Positions 52,109-55,481 of a DNA stretch of 55,481 bases are shown piece by piece. The DNA is taken from contig NZ_LVJR01000123.1 of the NCBI RefSeq assembly GCF_001617365.1, positions 1-55,481 on the forward strand, written 5' to 3'. Position numbers and translations under genes: made by a program. Position 1 is the first letter of the stretch, and each line of letters starts with the position of its first letter. The notes under the pieces were generated by a model. That model did no database searches, was not told the DNA's origin, and worked only from the letters and a program-made list of their open reading frames with translations. Source of the DNA: Rhodanobacter sp. FW104-R8 (GTDB taxonomy: Bacteria > Pseudomonadota > Gammaproteobacteria > Xanthomonadales > Rhodanobacteraceae).

Positions 52109-53659
52109 TCACTTGGGCGCGAAACGCACCCGCTTGCCGTCCAGTTCCGGCTTCATGCCGACGAGGTCGGCCACCCGCTGCAGCGCCGTGCCCGCCGGCA
52201 TGTCGTCGAACGACAACGTGACCGGGGCATTGCCCAGCGCGTCCGGATTGACGAGCGTCCAGCCCGCCTTCGCCGCTATCGATTCCGCCACGGCGCCCGC
52301 CGTGCCGTTCGTGACATGTTCGGTGACCTTGACCGGAGAGGCTTCGGCAGCCACACGTGCCGGACAGCCCGCCTGCGGCGTGACGTCGATGGCATACGCA
52401 TGCTTGCCGTCCACTCCGCTACCGGCGGCGTGCAACGTCTTGCCGAGCGCACCGTGCAACTGGCCGGGTACCTGCGGCGGGGTGCCGGCGCCGGTCACGG
52501 CAAGATCGATGCGTACCTGTCCATCGCCGGCGGGCACGGTGGTCGCTTCGACCTTCAGGGCGCCCACGCTTGCCGCCGCGGCCTTGCCGGGCGCCATGCA
52601 CAGCGCGAGGACCGCCGTCTCCACATGGCGCTTGTGGCCGTCGTCGTTCGTCAGCTCGACTTGCATGTCCAACTGGTATTCCGGACCCTGGACCTTCCGG
52701 GCCGTGCGCTCTCCTTGCGGCGCACTGGCGGCATAGACCGAACCGGCCACGATGACGGCGAGTGCGAGGCCGGCGATCGTCCCGGCTTGCCGACGCCGGC
52801 GGTTCGGTGATGGCAGTTTCAACATGGCAATACGCTCCGTAAGTGGATGACGAGGGGACCACGTGCACCCCACCGGCAGCGCGAACGCGGCCGATTGGGT
52901 CTTCAACATCGCGTTCGCATAGCTGCGGCGCTGTTTCCCGTGCTCGCGCAGCACGGCGGCGTCGCAGGCCAGTTCCTGGTCTTGGCGCAGCGCGGCCAGC
53001 GCCCACCATGCCAGCGGGTGGAACCAGCACAGCGCGGCAAGGGTTCGCGCCAGCAGGCACCACCAGCCGTCGCGGCGGCGCGCATGGGCGGCCTCGTGGG
53101 CGAGGATCAGCGCACGCTCGCCGACGTCGTAGCGCTGCTCGAAATCCGCCGGCAGCACGATGCGTGCGCGCCAGGCGCCGACCAGGGCCGGGCCGACATC
53201 CGTGCCCGCGGCGCGCAGCACCGGCCAGCGGGAGGACAAGTTGGTCACGGCCGTGGCTCCACGCAGCCGGGCGCGGTAGTGCTTCTGCGCGAGCACGGCC
53301 AGCAGCAGGCTCAACACGCTGCCGGCAAGCCAGACCAGCACGACGCCAGCGCGCCAGTCGGGGGCACTTGCGCGTGCGGCATCCGCCGGCAACGCGCCGG
53401 CAACCGAGATGATCGCGATCACCGCTGGCGGCAGCGTCGCGACCGGCGCCGCCGCCAGCGGCAGCTGGCTGGCCAGCATCGCCAGCGGCGGCAGCAGCCA
53501 CAGCTGGAACGCGCGCTCGGCGCCGAACAGGCGGCGGCACGGCTTGCGCAATGCGGCCACCAGCAGCGCGGCGGCGGTGAAGGCGAGGATCAGCAGCCAG
53601 CCGCGCCCGAGCCAGTCGATCCCGAGCCAGTCCATTCCAACCCGCTCAATGCTGTTCAT
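52109..53659 (-). CDS. M56 family (BlaR1/MecR1-like) membrane metallopeptidase with a C-terminal STN-like domain
   Basis: 516 residues. About four N-terminal helices, the M56 zinc motif HEAAH at 188-192 with Glu229 in QELACDAAVL, a further helix near 290-310, then a periplasmic part. In BlaR1 this part is a penicillin-binding sensor with SxxK; here no such motif is seen. Instead residues 445-516 (AESIAAKAGWTLVNPDAL, VTLSFDDMPAGTALQRV) resemble the short secretin/TonB N-terminal (STN) domain. It overlaps the blaI-like gene by 14 bp, so it probably cleaves that repressor on a signal other than a beta-lactam. Confidence 0.88.
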   Translation of the reverse strand: MNSIERVGMDWLGIDWLGRGWLLILAFTAAALLVAALRKPCRRLFGAERAFQLWLLPPLAMLASQLPLAAAPVATLPPAVIAIISVAGALPADAARASAPDWRAGVVLVWLAGSVLSLLLAVLAQKHYRARLRGATAVTNLSSRWPVLRAAGTDVGPALVGAWRARIVLPADFEQRYDVGERALILAHEAAHARRRDGWWCLLARTLAALCWFHPLAWWALAALRQDQELACDAAVLREHGKQRRSYANAMLKTQSAAFALPVGCTWSPRHPLTERIAMLKLPSPNRRRRQAGTIAGLALAVIVAGSVYAASAPQGERTARKVQGPEYQLDMQVELTNDDGHKRHVETAVLALCMAPGKAAAASVGALKVEATTVPAGDGQVRIDLAVTGAGTPPQVPGQLHGALGKTLHAAGSGVDGKHAYAIDVTPQAGCPARVAAEASPVKVTEHVTNGTAGAVAESIAAKAGWTLVNPDALGNAPVTLSFDDMPAGTALQRVADLVGMKPELDGKRVRFAPK

Positions 53660-54017
53660 CGTCGAGCTCCTGCAGCAGCTTGCGCAGTTCGGCGATATCC
53701 TTCTTCGACAGCTTGCGCTGTTCGGAGAAGTGCGCGACCAGCGGCGCCACGCGGCCGCCGAACAGGCGGTCGAGCAGGCCCTTGCTCTCCTGCTGGACGT
53801 ACTGCTCGCGCTTCAGCAGCGGCGTGTAGAGATAACGGCGACCATCGCGCGCGGCGTGCACGGCCTTCTTCCGCAGTAGACGATTTAGCAGGGATTTCAC
53901 CGTGCCCTCCTGCCAGTTCTGCGTCGGACCGACCTCGGCGAGGATCTCCTCGGCGCTGCGCGGGGCTTCGCGCCACAGCACATCCATCACCACCGCTTCC
54001 GCTTCGCTGATCGCCAT
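53646..54017 (-). CDS. BlaI/MecI/CopY-family repressor
   Basis: 123 residues. Winged helix in the first 75 residues (EAEAVVMDVLWREAPRSAEEI, WQEGTVKSLLNRLLRKKAV, RRYLYTPLLKREQYV), then a dimerisation helix bundle. Relatives bind TACA/TGTA operators and are cut by the membrane peptidase encoded next to them. Two matching palindromes lie directly upstream. No beta-lactamase gene is in the window. Confidence 0.93.
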   Translation of the reverse strand: MAISEAEAVVMDVLWREAPRSAEEILAEVGPTQNWQEGTVKSLLNRLLRKKAVHAARDGRRYLYTPLLKREQYVQQESKGLLDRLFGGRVAPLVAHFSEQRKLSKKDIAELRKLLQELDDEQH

Positions 54018-54026
54018 GAGTCATCG

Positions 54027-54064
54027 TTTACGCGTGTAAGTGAAATGATGTTTACATGCGTAAA
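54027..54064. promoter_or_regulatory. Tandem operators upstream of the BlaI-like gene
   Basis: TTTACGCGTGTAAG and TTTACATGCGTAAA, 24 bp apart from start to start, each with TTAC/GTAA arms around 4 bases. The positions and half-sites suit BlaI-type dimers covering the promoter of the repressor gene. From 54065 to 54246 no gene is seen. Confidence 0.75.
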
Positions 54065-54246
54065 TGCTCACGTCAAGCCGTGCCGCAATGCCACGCGAGG
54101 CGCGGGGTCCATGCCATGTCCAACCAATGGTTTCAGTGACGTCGCAAACAGGGTCCGTGACGCCTGGTCTGCCGCTGGATCCGACCGTCGTCGTACTGCG
54201 CGCGCGCTGAATGCGAGCCCGCGCGTTGCCGCAACAGCATGTGCGG

Positions 54247-55365
54247 TCAACGTGGCGCGGCTGCGCCTGCCTGCCACGTCCAGCGATCGTCGGGCACCGG
54301 CGTGCCGTCCTGCGTTTGCGGAAAGACCACCGCGCTGCGCGGCGCCACGTGCAGCTGCATGCCCGCACGCAGGCCGAGCCGGGCCAGATCCTCGCTCGCG
54401 ACATCCGCTTCCAGCGTCTGCTCCGGCGCATCCACGGCAAGCTCCAGGTGCGCGATGCTGCCGGCGGGATAGACATGCCGCAGGCGCGCCGTCCAGCCGG
54501 GCTGCGCGGCAGACGCGTCCAGCGCGAGATGCTCGGGCCGCACGTAGGCGACCGCGCGCGCATGCCGGCCCTGCCACGGATCGTCGCCGAGCACCCACGT
54601 GCCGGCGGCCAGCCGGCCTTGTTCGCAGCGCAGCGGCAACCGATTGACCTTGCTGATGAACTCGCATACGAACGGCGTGGCCGGCTGCTGGTAGATGGCC
54701 TCGGGCGAACCGACCTGCTCGATCCGCCCCCGGTTCATCACCGCGATGCGGTCGGCAAGTTCCAGCGCCTCTTCCTGGTCGTGGGTGACGAACACCGTGG
54801 TCAGGCCAAGCTCCTCATGCAGCTCGCGCAGCCAACGACGCAGGGCGACGCGCACCTGTGCATCCAGCGCGCCGAACGGTTCGTCCAGCAGCAGCAGATC
54901 GGGCTCCACCGCCAGCGCGCGGGCCAGCGCGACGCGCTGGCGCTGGCCGCCGGACAGCTGCGCCGGATAGCGGCTGCCGAGGCCTTCCAACTGCACGCGC
55001 TTCAGCAGCCGCTCCACCCGTTCGCCGACCTCGGCGCGCGAAGGACGTGAGCGCCGCGGACGCACGCGCAGGCCGAATGCGATGTTCTCGGTCACGGTGA
55101 GGTGGCGGAACAACGCGTAGTGCTGGAACACCAGGCCGACCCCGCGCTCGCGCGCATGCATGGCGAGGAAATCCTCGCCGTCGCGCGAGACGCCTCCGCT
55201 GTCGGGATAATCCAGCCCGGCCAGAATGCGCAGCAAGGTGGTCTTGCCCGAGCCGGACGGCCCCAGCAGGGCAAGGAATTCGCCCGGCGCGATGGTCAGG
55301 CTGACATCGTCCAGCGCGGGAAAATCGGTGAAGCGGCGTTGCAGGCGGGAAAGTTCCAGGGTCAT
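54247..55365 (-). CDS. cysA: Sulfate/thiosulfate ABC transporter ATP-binding protein
   Basis: 372 residues. Walker A GPSGSGKT 35-42, signature LSGGQ 137-141, Walker [13 protein letters not shown] to 168, and a C-terminal regulatory TOBE-like domain. [22 protein letters not shown] is characteristic of CysA. The start at 55365 has GAAGGAC upstream; it lies 10 bp after the cysW stop. It energises sulfate import through CysT and CysW. Confidence 0.94.
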   Translation of the reverse strand: MTLELSRLQRRFTDFPALDDVSLTIAPGEFLALLGPSGSGKTTLLRILAGLDYPDSGGVSRDGEDFLAMHARERGVGLVFQHYALFRHLTVTENIAFGLRVRPRRSRPSRAEVGERVERLLKRVQLEGLGSRYPAQLSGGQRQRVALARALAVEPDLLLLDEPFGALDAQVRVALRRWLRELHEELGLTTVFVTHDQEEALELADRIAVMNRGRIEQVGSPEAIYQQPATPFVCEFISKVNRLPLRCEQGRLAAGTWVLGDDPWQGRHARAVAYVRPEHLALDASAAQPGWTARLRHVYPAGSIAHLELAVDAPEQTLEADVASEDLARLGLRAGMQLHVAPRSAVVFPQTQDGTPVPDDRWTWQAGAAAPR

Positions 55366-55375
55366 GCGGCGTCCT

Positions 55376-55481
55376 TCAGTGGCCGCCGGGCGCATGGGCG
55401 GCGATCTCGTTGCCGTAGCGCCATTCCAGCAAGGTCTTCACGGCAAGCGTGACCAGTGCCAGCAGGGCGAGCAGCGAGGCC
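55376..55481 (-). CDS. cysW: Sulfate ABC transporter permease CysW, C-terminal end (partial)
   Basis: The last 34 residues before the stop read [20 protein letters not shown] then [14 protein letters not shown], the typical end of CysW (final helix plus the KxxLEWR segment). The gene continues beyond the window edge. Confidence 0.85.
   Translation of the reverse strand, partial: ASLLALLALVTLAVKTLLEWRYGNEIAAHAPGGH

Noticed and set aside
50948..52810. A 620-codon plus-strand open frame
   Set aside because: It runs antisense through the isoaspartyl peptidase and M56 genes and joins two unrelated genes, so it is a shadow.

Overview
The window is high-GC bacterial chromosome. The gene set points to the Gammaproteobacteria, Xanthomonadales (Lysobacterales), most likely Rhodanobacteraceae (a Rhodanobacter/Dyella-like organism). 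It includes pilB-pilC-pilD-coaE, a RegB/RegA-type two-component system, pntAA/pntAB/pntB, a Nudix/ThiE-like fusion next to folA and thyA, and S9 and M4 exported peptidases. The genus is inferred from gene order and protein resemblance; no search was run. I see no rRNA, tRNA or CRISPR array.

Layout. 1-15 kb is mostly core chromosome: a one-domain asparaginase, a secreted M4 metalloprotease, SufT, transhydrogenase genes split by an opposite-strand ECF sigma cassette, cdd, a nitroreductase, a 5'-3' exonuclease, a HepT/MntA toxin-antitoxin module bracketed by 108-bp direct repeats, and an S9 peptidase. 15-33 kb is accessory. Two type IV pilin genes each have a sigma-54 promoter. They are followed by two paralogous membrane-TPR proteins resembling GT-C glycosyltransferases, a sugar aminotransferase, a flippase-like protein, and a long, AT-richer minus-strand cluster (GT2, methyltransferase, GT4, methyltransferase, FemAB-like, hexapeptide acyltransferase, methyltransferase, VOC protein, FkbH-like HAD-IIIC protein, acyl carrier protein). 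Two VapBC-type modules and a HEPN remnant come next. 33.4-38.2 kb returns to the core pilus genes pilB, pilC, pilD and coaE. 38-55 kb is core again: a REP-associated transposase, Nudix/ThiE-like, folA, thyA, lgt, an S9 peptidase, TPM/LemA, dgkA, a POT peptide transporter, RegB/RegA-like regulators, an isoaspartyl peptidase, BlaI/M56 regulators and cysA with the end of cysW.

How the genes fit together. The most interesting unit is the island between pilA and pilB. My reading is that it makes, acylates and methylates an amino sugar and attaches it to pilin or a surface glycan. The FkbH-like protein and ACP would supply an unusual short acyl group, the DegT-type aminotransferase would make the acceptor amine, and the TMTC-like membrane proteins would be candidate oligosaccharyl- or glycosyltransferases acting on the adjacent pilins. 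This is inference from domain content and position.

The window is also rich in short palindromic repeats of three kinds. Two have a GTAG foot, the signature recognised by REP-associated tyrosine transposases, and one such transposase is present at 38.4 kb with REPs on both sides. The third kind is a C-rich hairpin repeat seen mainly around toxin-antitoxin modules.
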